From Marinobacter salsuginis (GTDB lineage Bacteria > Pseudomonadota > Gammaproteobacteria > Pseudomonadales > Oleiphilaceae), in the NCBI RefSeq assembly GCF_009617755.1, contig NZ_BGZH01000002.1:124001-188000 (forward strand): a DNA stretch of 64,000 bases. The letters run 5' to 3'. Made by a program: the position numbers and the translations under genes. The notes below the pieces were generated by a model, which was given only the letters and a program-made list of their open reading frames with translations, did no database searches and was not told where the DNA came from. Shown here in pieces: positions 28,148 through 36,607 of the stretch; within the stretch, counting starts at the first letter, position 1; each line of letters begins with the position of its first letter.

Positions 28148-29536
28148 CTAGCGAACACTCCTGCGGCGCAGTGACGCCGGCGAGAAGTAGCGCGTATTGG
28201 GGACCTCGTCGGTGAACACGCGGGTGTTAGCCTCTTCTGTGTCCAGACCGAGCACATGATAACGACGGGCCTGAAGGTCATGATAGACGTCAAGAACCGT
28301 CCACACACCCGGAAGTTCATAATAATTTTTAGGCAGCCCCATGGTTACACGCCAGAGTTCGCCACGGCCGTCGTACTGGTCAAGCAGAACCGTATTCCAG
28401 CTGTCCTCGTCAATGTAGAACCGGCGCTTGCCGTAAATATGGCGTTCACCATCTTTCAGCGTGGCTTCAACCACGTGAACGCGATGAAGTTCCCAGCGGG
28501 TGAGGTCCGGATTCAAGTGGGAGATTCCCAGAATTTCCTCGTACGGAAGACCTTTTTCACCGATGCGGTAATTGTTGTAGGGGATGTAGATTTCCCGCTT
28601 GCCTTCGTAATTCCAGTTGTAGCGGTCCAGAGCCCCGTTAAAGATATCGGTGTCGTCTGCCGTACGCAGGTTATCGGCCGCTGCAATCGGGGAATCGTAA
28701 CCCAGGTTCGGTGCCCTGCGCACTCGACGCTGGCCGGCGTTGTAACCCCAGCCGTTCCGGGGATTGATAATCTGGTTCAGGGTCTCGTGAATCAGAATCG
28801 CACCACCGGCCAGTCTGGGTGGTGACTGGGTAAACGACAGGTAGTAGAAGATCACGTTGTCCAGATCTTCTTCACCGCCTTCCGGATTATAGTAGTTGAA
28901 GAAGGCTTCCTGCTGAGAGGTCACCAGCGAGTAGTCGCCGTTGGTCTGAACCGCCACCTCACTGGAACGACGGGTTACATTAACCCCGCGCCAGCGGGTC
29001 AGATGGTTCCAGACCGCCTGCCAGGCCTTCTGCTCGTCATTTCCGTGCAGGATTGGGAAAGGGTAGCCCCCAAATGCGCCATCCAGGCCTTCGCCCTGAC
29101 CCACAATCTCTGCGTTTACCGCGTTTTCACGGGTATTCTCAGCCACCCAGTCGGGAACGGCATGGGTACGACGAGTCTGATAAACGGGTACCCGGAATGT
29201 GGTGGGGTAGGTTTCCAGCATCGCCTTCACACCGTCAGTAAGGTATTCCTCATACTGATCCATGTTGGCGGGCGTGATGGTAAACAGGACTTCATCATCC
29301 GGGAACGGATTGATGTGGTGCTGTCCGCTGCCCTCATAGCCGGGAGGCGGTTCTGTCAGCCCACCGGTCCAGGCCGGGATAGTACCGGCACTGTTGCCGG
29401 CCTTGGGTGAGCCAAAGGGTGTCAACTCCTGGCCCAGACGGGCCGCTTCACTGGCGGAAACCGCCGCCCACGCAGGCGCTGATGCCACGGAGAGAGCCAG
29501 CAGGCTGCCGAGAATCGCATTTTTGTTATACATCAT
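28148..29536 (-). CDS. DUF1329 family exported protein (LolA/LolB-like fold)
   Basis: A 462-residue protein with a signal peptide (MMYNKNAILGSLLALSVASA, cleavage near AWA). It has the DUF1329 body: LGQELTPFGSPKAGN near the mature N-terminus, RNGWGYNAGQRRVRRAPNLGYD in the middle, and ILGISHLNPDLTRWELHRVHVVEATL later. The family is related to outer-membrane lipoprotein-sorting proteins and often lies beside DUF1302, YCF48 and RND genes in hydrocarbon-using marine bacteria and pseudomonads. No DUF1302 gene is adjacent here. It probably carries a hydrophobic molecule across the periplasm for the RND protein. Confidence 0.9.
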   Translation of the reverse strand: MMYNKNAILGSLLALSVASAPAWAAVSASEAARLGQELTPFGSPKAGNSAGTIPAWTGGLTEPPPGYEGSGQHHINPFPDDEVLFTITPANMDQYEEYLTDGVKAMLETYPTTFRVPVYQTRRTHAVPDWVAENTRENAVNAEIVGQGEGLDGAFGGYPFPILHGNDEQKAWQAVWNHLTRWRGVNVTRRSSEVAVQTNGDYSLVTSQQEAFFNYYNPEGGEEDLDNVIFYYLSFTQSPPRLAGGAILIHETLNQIINPRNGWGYNAGQRRVRRAPNLGYDSPIAAADNLRTADDTDIFNGALDRYNWNYEGKREIYIPYNNYRIGEKGLPYEEILGISHLNPDLTRWELHRVHVVEATLKDGERHIYGKRRFYIDEDSWNTVLLDQYDGRGELWRVTMGLPKNYYELPGVWTVLDVYHDLQARRYHVLGLDTEEANTRVFTDEVPNTRYFSPASLRRRSVR

Positions 29537-29559
29537 TGTGAAACCTTAAGTGCGTCTGG

Positions 29560-29582
29560 AAGCCTCTGCGGAGGCTTTTTTA
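29560..29582 (+). terminator. Small hairpin plus T-run pointing away from the DUF1329 gene
   Basis: AAGCCTC and GAGGCTT pair around a TGCG loop, followed by a T-rich stretch on the plus strand only. The only DNA upstream on this strand is antisense to DUF1329, so this may end an antisense transcript. Confidence 0.5.
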
Positions 29583-29672
29583 TTGTCGTCTGATGGAATT
29601 ACAGACCTTACTCCAGATTACCCGATCCCAGACTAAAGTCTATCGACCGAAAGTGCGATTTTGTATCTGACT

Positions 29673-32315
29673 TCAATCGGCAAGGCTCTTGTGCACCACC
29701 TCATAGACATCCCTGGACAATCCCGACTTGTCACGAATCCGCTCAAGGGCGGACTTCATCCGGGCACTGTACGACGGCGCAAACTTTCTCCACCGGGTCA
29801 GCGGCGTCACCAGACGCGCGGCAATCTGGGGGTTACTGTCGTCCAGGCGACAGACCTGATCCGCCAGGAACTCGTAACCAGAACCGTCAGGATTGTGGAA
29901 AGCAGCCAGGTTCTGACCGGCAAACGCGCCCACCACAGAGCGAATCTTGTTGGGATTTTTCCAGTCGAAGGCCGGGTGCTCCAGAAGTCTCTGGATGTCC
30001 GGAAGCTGACCGGCCTGGTCGCTGGCCGCCTGCACAGAGAACCACTGTTCAACAACCTGGGGATCATCCTTGAAGCGATCGTAGAATTCATCCAGCGCCT
30101 GCTGGCGGTCAGACTCGAAGCCTGAATTCACAAGCGCCCGCAAAGCGCCCATCCGATCGGTCATATTGTCGGCGGCGCTCAACTGACTCACCGCCAGCTC
30201 CCGGCCCTCCTGGTCGTCAATCATCAGCAACCAGGCCAGCGCAGTGTTGCGCAGGCTACGACGGGCAATGGCTTCCGGTGTCACCTCGTAAGGACCGCCG
30301 TCCTGATGGCGCTGGTAGCACGCGATGAGTTCGGCTTTCAGGGCGCCCGCCAGATGGCGAAGTACCGCGTCGCGGGCGCGGTGAATGGCTGGTACGTCGG
30401 CGTTATCGGCCAGTTCAATCAGGTAGGCCTCGGAGGGAAGTTGCAGCATCTTGGCCACCAGGGCCTGATCCAACTCAGTGTCGGAAATCAGCTTGCGATA
30501 GGCTTCGACCAGTCTGGGTTCAATTTCCGCATCGTCAGGCGCGCCAACCAGCGACTGGATGACATCCACAGCCAGTCTCTGGCCCGCATCCCAGCGATTG
30601 AATCCATCCGGATCGTGGCTCATCAGGAAGAGCAACTGTTCGCGACTCCAGGCGTAGCGAACCCGAACCGGTGCGGAGAAATGCCGCAACAGTGACGGGA
30701 CCGGCCTGGATTCGATGCCATGAAATTCAAACAAATGGGTCGCTTCGGTCAACTCCAGGACCCGCTCCGTCGGGGCATCTGCCTCACCCGCCCCAAGCTG
30801 TAACGGCAGCGGCTGGCCGTCCTGCCCCAGCAGGCCCAGCGCAAACGGTATGTGTTGCGGCTTCTTGTTGGTCTGTCCCGGAGTATCCGGAATGCTCTGT
30901 TCGATGTTAAGGCGATACACCCCTTTATCGGCGTCATAGTCGTCCGAGACATTCAGAACCGGCGTGCCGGCCTGCTCGTACCAGAGCCGGAACTGGCGCA
31001 GATCACGCCCCGAGGCGTCCTCCATCGCTTTGACAAAATCATCGGTAGTGACCGCCTGGCCGTCATGGCGCTCAAAATACAGATCGCTACCCTTGCGGAA
31101 CAGGTCCGGCCCCAGCAGGGTGTGAATCATGCGCACCACTTCTGCACCTTTCTCATAAATGGTCAGGGTGTAGAAGTTGGAGATTTCCATATAAGACGCA
31201 GGCCGCACCGGGTGCGCCATGGGGCCACCGTCTTCCGCAAACTGGGCCGTACGCAGCAGGGTCACATCTTCAATCCGCTTCACGGTTGGGGAGCCCATAT
31301 CCGCCGAGAACTGGGAGTCCCGGAATACCGTGAAACCTTCCTTAAGGCTGAGCTGGAACCAATCGCGGCAGGTAACGCGGTTCCCCGACCAGTTGTGGAA
31401 ATACTCGTGGGCAACGATCGCCTCAATACGCTGGAACGCCAGGTCCGTGGCGGTTTCCTGGCTGGCAAGCACGCAGGAGGAGTTGAAGATGTTGAGCCCC
31501 TTGTTCTCCATGGCGCCCATGTTGAAGTCGTCCACCGCCACGATCATGAAGATATCGAGGTCGTATTCGCGGCCATAGACTTCTTCATCCCAGCGCATGG
31601 AACGCTTCAGGGAATCCATGGCGTGATCGCACTTCTCGGCGTTGCGAGGCTCCACGTACATGCGCAGGTCAATGTCACGACCTGAACACGTTGAGAAGGT
31701 ATCCCGCTTCTCGACCAGGTCTCCGGCCACCAGGGCAAAGAGATAGCAAGGTTTCGGGAACGGGTCTTCCCAGGTGACATAATGCCGGCCGTTTTCCAGC
31801 TCGCCTCTTTCCACATCGTTGCCGTTGGAGAGGAGCACCGGGTAGGCGTCCTTGTTGGCTTCGATGCGGGTACGGAAACGTGCCATCACGTCCGGACGGT
31901 CCGGGAAAAACGTAATGCAGCGAAATCCTTCAGCCTCGCACTGGGTGCAGAACATACCCGATGATTTATACAGGCCTTCCAGACGAGTGTTGTTCTGGGG
32001 CTCTATCCAGGTCACCACAGTCAGCGTGAACTGTTCCGGTACCGAACGAACCACAAGCTGATCTCCGCGGTCTTCATAATCACCCGCTGCGAGCTGGGCA
32101 CCATCCAGGGCGACGGATTCCAGCGTCAGGCTGTCGCCATCAAGCTCCAGGGGTGCCGAGACCTCATCAGAATCAGGGTTACGGCGAAGCTCAAGCGTAC
32201 TGTGCACTCGCGCCCCGTCCTCAAACAGCTCGAACCTCAGGTCGACAGTGTCGACCAGATACGCAGGTACCTTGTAATCGCTCAAATAAATGGTCTGTGG
32301 CTGGCTGGTACGCAT
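29673..32315 (-). CDS. pepN: Aminopeptidase N
   Basis: An 880-residue M1 metallopeptidase (870 in E. coli). GAMEN (substrate N-terminus recognition) and the zinc motif HEYFHNW, with the second Glu in LKEGFTVFRD, are present around residues 260-325. The C-terminal half is the helical PepN superhelix. It removes N-terminal residues from peptides in the cytoplasm. I start at the ATG at 32313-32315 (protein MRTSQPQTIYLSDYKVP), seven bases after GGAG; the frame extends to 32357 without family similarity. Confidence 0.95.
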   Translation of the reverse strand: MRTSQPQTIYLSDYKVPAYLVDTVDLRFELFEDGARVHSTLELRRNPDSDEVSAPLELDGDSLTLESVALDGAQLAAGDYEDRGDQLVVRSVPEQFTLTVVTWIEPQNNTRLEGLYKSSGMFCTQCEAEGFRCITFFPDRPDVMARFRTRIEANKDAYPVLLSNGNDVERGELENGRHYVTWEDPFPKPCYLFALVAGDLVEKRDTFSTCSGRDIDLRMYVEPRNAEKCDHAMDSLKRSMRWDEEVYGREYDLDIFMIVAVDDFNMGAMENKGLNIFNSSCVLASQETATDLAFQRIEAIVAHEYFHNWSGNRVTCRDWFQLSLKEGFTVFRDSQFSADMGSPTVKRIEDVTLLRTAQFAEDGGPMAHPVRPASYMEISNFYTLTIYEKGAEVVRMIHTLLGPDLFRKGSDLYFERHDGQAVTTDDFVKAMEDASGRDLRQFRLWYEQAGTPVLNVSDDYDADKGVYRLNIEQSIPDTPGQTNKKPQHIPFALGLLGQDGQPLPLQLGAGEADAPTERVLELTEATHLFEFHGIESRPVPSLLRHFSAPVRVRYAWSREQLLFLMSHDPDGFNRWDAGQRLAVDVIQSLVGAPDDAEIEPRLVEAYRKLISDTELDQALVAKMLQLPSEAYLIELADNADVPAIHRARDAVLRHLAGALKAELIACYQRHQDGGPYEVTPEAIARRSLRNTALAWLLMIDDQEGRELAVSQLSAADNMTDRMGALRALVNSGFESDRQQALDEFYDRFKDDPQVVEQWFSVQAASDQAGQLPDIQRLLEHPAFDWKNPNKIRSVVGAFAGQNLAAFHNPDGSGYEFLADQVCRLDDSNPQIAARLVTPLTRWRKFAPSYSARMKSALERIRDKSGLSRDVYEVVHKSLAD

Positions 32316-32396
32316 TGCATTTCTCCAGAGTTCGCGGCCTGCGGACGCAGCATTCATAGCCCACAGACGTGAAAAGATTGGCCGGGCGAGGCGCTG

Positions 32397-33236
32397 TCAG
32401 CGTTCCAAAACCCGGAACCGGACTTCATAACCGGTGAATTTTCGAATGTTAATCACACCGGTATCCAGAATAAGGTACTGCCCTTTGATGCCCTCAAGAA
32501 CGCCCTCTACCTCCGGCGTTTTGTCGAGGTTATGGGTTTTGATCTTTTCTGGCCAGATCTGGACGGGATAGCTCAGGCCGAGGCCCTCTTCGTCTACTGC
32601 CCGGATAGAATCCTCACCGTGGGTCTGCCGGAGCGCATCAAGATCGGCGGCGATCAGTCCAAGCATTCGTTGGCGCTCCTTCGCCAGATCCAGCTCGGGA
32701 ACGTCGCCCTTGAGCATGGCCCGCCAGTTCGTCCGGTCGGCCACGTGTGTTTTGCAGGCAACCTCGACCAGACCGGCAATATACCGCGTCGCAACTCGCA
32801 CCATCGGGATGGCGTCCACCGCACCCTGGTCTATCCAGCGGGTTGGCACCTGGGAAGCCCGGGTAATGCCTACCTTCAGGCCCGACGAATTGGCCAGATA
32901 CACCACATGCTCCACCATGCAGTGGGTTTCACCCCACTCCGGCTCTCGGCAGGTGCCAAGGTGATAGTGGCACTTCTCCGGACTCATGATGCAACTGTCA
33001 CAAGCCGCCAGTTTGCGGAAGCAGGGGTAACAAAAGCCCTGATTGAAGCTTTTGTTGGTCTTCCGGTCGCAGTGAATGCACCGGATCACGCCATCGAAAT
33101 CCAGGCGCAACGGCCGCCCGATCAGATCATTCAGGGGAATGCGGGTGTCGCCCACGGAAATGGAGTACGCCACAGGTTCCCCCGCCTCCACCGGCATTTT
33201 GCGCAGCCGGCCCGCAACATCAATCAGCTCACTCAA
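32397..33236 (-). CDS. DUF2797 family protein with a cysteine-rich zinc-binding segment
   Basis: A 279-residue soluble protein. Residues about 50-100 carry several cysteine pairs (CIHC, CYPC, CDSC and single Cys/His), a probable zinc-binding module. A following region, VYLANSSGLKVGITRASQVPTRWIDQG, resembles the core of a GIY-YIG-like fold (Y..G..K.G..). The function of DUF2797 is not established; nuclease or RNA-related activity is a guess from that resemblance. Its ATG overlaps the stop of the DUF1315 gene by four bases, so the two are translationally coupled. Confidence 0.85.
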   Translation of the reverse strand: MSELIDVAGRLRKMPVEAGEPVAYSISVGDTRIPLNDLIGRPLRLDFDGVIRCIHCDRKTNKSFNQGFCYPCFRKLAACDSCIMSPEKCHYHLGTCREPEWGETHCMVEHVVYLANSSGLKVGITRASQVPTRWIDQGAVDAIPMVRVATRYIAGLVEVACKTHVADRTNWRAMLKGDVPELDLAKERQRMLGLIAADLDALRQTHGEDSIRAVDEEGLGLSYPVQIWPEKIKTHNLDKTPEVEGVLEGIKGQYLILDTGVINIRKFTGYEVRFRVLER

Positions 33237-33523
33237 GACTTGACCTCAACAAACTGGTCGGGATCAACATCGCCGTTGCCCTGGGTGCGCCGAACCGATG
33301 GATCACAGGCAGTTCCCGCCTTGCTGCCCCGGTCGAGATAGCCGGTGCGTTCCTCTTCCGGAATGTTGTGCAGATTTTCGTAGTAGATCACTGCTTCCAG
33401 GCTGATTTCACGCTGCTCGGGTGTCAGCTTGCGGCCATCGGGCCATTTTCCGAGCTCAATGGACTGCCGGAGACTCCGGTAAACATTCGGATCCAGTCGC
33501 TCGATAAGTTCTTCGTAAGTCAT
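33233..33523 (-). CDS. yeaC: DUF1315 family protein (YeaC-like)
   Basis: A 96-residue protein whose first 65 residues match the YeaC/DUF1315 pattern (MTYEELIERLDPNVYRSLRQSIELGKWPDGRKLTPEQRE). The tail is longer and polar. Function is unknown. The ATG is preceded by GGAGAGCGGG. It heads a two-gene operon with DUF2797. Its upstream region holds a strong Fur box at 33584-33602, 61 bases before its start, so iron control of this gene is possible alongside the small RNA on the other strand. Confidence 0.88.
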   Translation of the reverse strand: MTYEELIERLDPNVYRSLRQSIELGKWPDGRKLTPEQREISLEAVIYYENLHNIPEEERTGYLDRGSKAGTACDPSVRRTQGNGDVDPDQFVEVKS

Positions 33524-33568
33524 CCCGCTCTCCTGAAAAAACGTTCATCAAAAATGTGGCGGAATCGT

Positions 33569-33598
33569 TTGACAGAATCAAACGATAATGATTATCAT
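33569..33598 (+). promoter_or_regulatory. Near-consensus sigma-70 promoter of the candidate small RNA
   Basis: A perfect -35 TTGACA (33569-33574) and -10 TATCAT (33593-33598) are 18 bases apart. The -35 is inside the palindrome CGTTTGA-N5-TCAAACG (33566-33584) and the -10 is inside the Fur box. Transcription should start near 33604-33606. Confidence 0.75.
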
Positions 33599-33602
33599 TG
33601 CC
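33584..33602. promoter_or_regulatory. Fur box
   Basis: This site matches 16 of 19 positions of the Fur consensus, with a perfect 13-base core palindrome AATGAT-T-ATCATT. It covers the -10 of the plus-strand promoter, so iron-loaded Fur would block it. It may also act on the DUF1315 gene. Confidence 0.85.
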
Positions 33603-33603
33603 T

Positions 33604-33690
33604 AACCAAATGACGACGGTCGTATCATTTGGTCTCTCTCATCAGGAGCTAAAAGCTCTTTTAACGCCCCGCCTCTGGCGGGGCTTTTTT
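33604..33690 (+). ncRNA. Candidate Fur-repressed small RNA (PrrF/RyhB-like by context)
   Basis: About 86 bases run from the predicted start to the end of the terminator T-run, with no coding frame of note. The 5' part folds into a hairpin: ACCAAATGA (33605-33613) pairs perfectly with TCATTTGGT (33625-33633), extended by CGA/TCG. A pyrimidine-rich single-stranded stretch (33634-33646, CTCTCTCATCAGG) follows, then a small GAGC/GCTC helix, a CTTTTAA stretch fit for Hfq, and a GC-only terminator helix. A strong promoter under a Fur box plus a strong terminator with no gene between is the arrangement of iron-sparing small RNAs. Homology to PrrF is not shown. Confidence 0.65.
33666..33690 (+). terminator. 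Terminator of the candidate small RNA
   Basis: GCCCCGCC and GGCGGGGC pair around a TCT loop and are followed by six T bases on the plus strand. No T-run follows on the minus strand, so it does not serve the DUF1315 or rhomboid genes. Confidence 0.9.
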
Positions 33691-34552
33691 ATGCGCCCCT
33701 TCTGCGTCTTACGGGCAAAACCACCGCAAGGGCCAGTCCGGCAATAAATCCCCCCAGGTGCGCTTCATTTGCCATACGCCCGAGCCCGATGATTTCCGGG
33801 AGCGACGTAAACCCGATCACCATCCATGCAACCGCAAAGGTAACCAGCGCCGGCGGAAACTGGAACCGCGGTGCCGTTCGCTGGCTCAACCAGCAATAGC
33901 CCAGAATCCCATAAACAACCCCCGATAGCCCACCGAAAAGAGGTCCGGACACGAAATACTGCAAGCCGTTGGAGATCAGGCTCGTGATCACAAACAGGGT
34001 GATCAATCTGGCCCGACCGTCGAACCATTCGATCTGGCTGCCAAGAAACCAGAGCATCACGGAGTTGAAAATGATATGGGTCCAACTAAAGTGCAGAAAA
34101 TCCGGCGTGAGCAGTCGCCAGATCTGGCCACTGGCCAGGGTCGCGGTTAACGCGTCGATGCGACCGGCCAACGTACTCCAATCATAATCCCGGGGGTCAA
34201 TCATCATCAGGCTGGCCGCCAGTTCATTCTGACCCATGGCCGTGAGCCAGACCATGGCCACGGCAAAGACAATGATCCCGAGGACCAGCGGCGCGTGCCT
34301 CGGTGAAGGCTGCCAGCGCCCGCCAACAAACACCGGCGACCGATTCTGGCGGTCCACAGCTTGCCTGATTTCGGGCTCCGCCATGAAGCGGTCCAGGGCG
34401 GAAAGCACGGGTTCAGCATGGGCAGGGTCTTCCAGCCAGAGCACCTGGAATCCTCCCTCTTCCGTGATCCGGTGCGCCACACCCTGGCCGCTCAGCCAAC
34501 GACTGAAGCCAGCCAGGTTCACCGTGGTATCCAACTGCTTGACTCGGTACAC
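33689..34552 (-). CDS. GlpG-like rhomboid intramembrane serine protease
   Basis: A membrane protease of about 287 residues, close to E. coli GlpG (276). A cytoplasmic N-terminal domain (YRVKQLDTTVNLAGFSRWLSGQG) is followed by six helices with HFSWTHIIFNSVMLWFLG, the nucleophile motif GLSGVVYGILGY, and the catalytic His in NEAHLGGFIAGL. It cleaves membrane proteins within the bilayer. I choose the GTG at 34550-34552 because GGAG lies six bases upstream and the protein then begins like the family. Longer starts at 34609 (GTG) or 34654 (ATG) would overlap the phosphatase gene. Its stop touches the small RNA terminator. Confidence 0.9.
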   Translation of the reverse strand: MYRVKQLDTTVNLAGFSRWLSGQGVAHRITEEGGFQVLWLEDPAHAEPVLSALDRFMAEPEIRQAVDRQNRSPVFVGGRWQPSPRHAPLVLGIIVFAVAMVWLTAMGQNELAASLMMIDPRDYDWSTLAGRIDALTATLASGQIWRLLTPDFLHFSWTHIIFNSVMLWFLGSQIEWFDGRARLITLFVITSLISNGLQYFVSGPLFGGLSGVVYGILGYCWLSQRTAPRFQFPPALVTFAVAWMVIGFTSLPEIIGLGRMANEAHLGGFIAGLALAVVLPVRRRRGA

Positions 34553-34595
34553 CGCTTGCTCCGCCTCCGGGATTGGTTCAGCCGAAACGCATGGT

Positions 34596-35609
34596 TTAGC
34601 GCGCGACACTGTCTTCGCTGGTGGGATAGTCCGGTTGTTCCGGCCTTTCCACATCTACCCAGACAAACTTGTCACGGGAAAGTGCCCGCTCGCCATCCAT
34701 CCGGTAGGCCACCAGCCGGCCATACTTCACGGCACTGTAGTCAATGCAGGCAACGTTGGGCTTGAGCGGCGCCGGCTCACCTTCCATCCAGTAGTGACCA
34801 ACAAACACCGGCGGCGCATCCAGGGGATAACTGATCAGCTGCCTACGCTCCGCATCGGTCAATACCCGGCTTGCCACTTCCGGAGGCAGCGGGTCTGGCT
34901 GAAAGACAACATCGGAATAGGTGTGTGGATCGTCAGCCCAGAACTTGGTTCGGAAAAACTCACGCACATAGCCGTCCCGACCGGTGATGGCCATACCCTC
35001 GGGGAGCCTGAGATCCGTTCCGCGCAGAAGGGTATCCATAACCTGCCCGGCAAAGGACTCAATAGCAGCAGAAGCGTGCAGGAAATCCTCATCAATGCAG
35101 GCACCACCCTGCACCTGTTTGAATTTTTCGATCAGATCGCCGTCCCAGCAGGCGTGTACAACACGGAAATCCTCATCGTCGATGAACAGTGGTATGGTGT
35201 AGAACCACTCGAGAAACTCATTCCACTCGTATGGATGGGCCTCGAACTGTTCCAGAGTTTCCCGGATCAGACGGTTATGTCGGGCGTTGTGCTCACGCAG
35301 GAAGGTTTTGCCGCTGCCCGGCCGCGCCCGCGTGCAGTAGCCCAGGGCATTGTACTCATGATTGCCCATGACAATGCGCGCCGAACCATGCTCCACCATG
35401 TCCCGCACAAGGTGCAGCGCCTCGCGAATCCGCGGGCCACGGTCAATGATGTCGCCGATAAAGATGGCCTGACGACGCGGGTGCTGATAAACCCCGTTAA
35501 CTTTGCGGTAGCCCATCTGGTCCAGCAATCTGGCCAGGGTATGGGCGCAGCCGTGAATATCACCAATGATGTCGTAACCGCGACTTGCGGTCGATTTTGT
35601 TGCAGCCAT
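34596..35609 (-). CDS. Metallophosphoesterase (ApaH/PrpE-like serine/threonine phosphatase family)
   Basis: A 337-residue phosphoesterase with the three metal-binding motifs GDIHG, GDIIDRGP and GNHEYNALGYC in the first 90 residues, and a late H in VFVGHYW. The family includes diadenosine tetraphosphatase and protein phosphatases. The substrate cannot be told from sequence, though the nadK neighbour makes a nucleotide substrate plausible. I start at the ATG at 35607-35609; the TTG at 35615 is an alternative overlapping the nadK stop. It is probably an operon with nadK (upstream) and the rhomboid gene (downstream). Confidence 0.88.
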   Translation of the reverse strand: MAATKSTASRGYDIIGDIHGCAHTLARLLDQMGYRKVNGVYQHPRRQAIFIGDIIDRGPRIREALHLVRDMVEHGSARIVMGNHEYNALGYCTRARPGSGKTFLREHNARHNRLIRETLEQFEAHPYEWNEFLEWFYTIPLFIDDEDFRVVHACWDGDLIEKFKQVQGGACIDEDFLHASAAIESFAGQVMDTLLRGTDLRLPEGMAITGRDGYVREFFRTKFWADDPHTYSDVVFQPDPLPPEVASRVLTDAERRQLISYPLDAPPVFVGHYWMEGEPAPLKPNVACIDYSAVKYGRLVAYRMDGERALSRDKFVWVDVERPEQPDYPTSEDSVAR

Positions 35610-35611
35610 GA

Positions 35612-36496
35612 TCAACTCGCTGAAATCTCACTAGCCCAGCCAAGCTTGTCACGGCAGGTGGCGTAGAAATTGTGGTCAGTGGGGTGAATCAACCGGATCT
35701 TGAACGGCTTTTTGGTGATGCGAATGATATCGCCCGGCGCGCAGGCAATGTTCATCTGGCCGTCAAAGCTGATTTGCGGATAGGTTTCATTGGTCTCCCC
35801 GATCACCAGCTTGATCTCACTCTTGCCATCGACAACGATCGGCCGGCTACTGAGAGTGTGGGGAAACATGGGCACCAGGACAATGGCATCGAGCTTGGGA
35901 TGCATGATAGGGCCGCCAGCGGAGAGCGAGTAGGCGGTAGACCCGGTCGGCGTGGAGACGATCAGGCCATCCGAACGCTGGCTGTAAACAAAATGACCGT
36001 CAATAAACAGATCGAAACCAATCATCCGGGTGGATTTACCCGGATGCAGCACCACATCATTCAGGGCGGTACCGAACCCCAGAGGCTGGCCATTACGCTC
36101 CACGTTACCATCCAGCAGGAACCGGGTCTCCTCCATGTACTCGCCTTCCAGAACTTTACCGAGGCGCTCCTCAAGATCGGAGGGCGATATGTCGGTCAGA
36201 AAGCCCAGGCGGCCACGATTGACCCCAAGCAGGGGAATCTTGGACTTGGCCAGCTCACGGGCGGCGCCCAGAAGACTGCCATCACCGCCGACCACGATCA
36301 CCAGATCACAGATCTCGCCCAGCAGTTTTTTGCTCGCCACCTGCAGGCCATGCCCGGGCAACATGCTGGCGGTGTCTTCCTCAAGAATGACGTGGTAGTT
36401 GTTGGTGATCAGGTACTGTTTGAGCTGGCGCAGTGACTCGACCACTTTCACGCTGCCCATACGACCAATCACACCAATGTTCCTGAACTGATCCAT
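35612..36496 (-). CDS. nadK: NAD(+) kinase
   Basis: A 294-residue enzyme that phosphorylates NAD to NADP in the cytoplasm. The diphosphate-binding GGDGS is at residues 70-74. The NE/D-type region FGTALNDVVLH and the glycine-rich TPTGSTAYSLSAGGP are present, with full length as in E. coli (292). It is the first gene of the nadK-phosphatase-rhomboid run, with AGGAAACTTC before the ATG. Confidence 0.97.
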   Translation of the reverse strand: MDQFRNIGVIGRMGSVKVVESLRQLKQYLITNNYHVILEEDTASMLPGHGLQVASKKLLGEICDLVIVVGGDGSLLGAARELAKSKIPLLGVNRGRLGFLTDISPSDLEERLGKVLEGEYMEETRFLLDGNVERNGQPLGFGTALNDVVLHPGKSTRMIGFDLFIDGHFVYSQRSDGLIVSTPTGSTAYSLSAGGPIMHPKLDAIVLVPMFPHTLSSRPIVVDGKSEIKLVIGETNETYPQISFDGQMNIACAPGDIIRITKKPFKIRLIHPTDHNFYATCRDKLGWASEISAS

Positions 36497-36607
36497 GAAG
36501 TTTCCTGTGGTGTCGGAATGCGGTGGGGACGAACGAAACCGTTACCCCGGGGACAATCTGGCGTACAGTTTAACGAAAGTCACCCCGATACTGAAAAAGT
36601 TCCGGCC

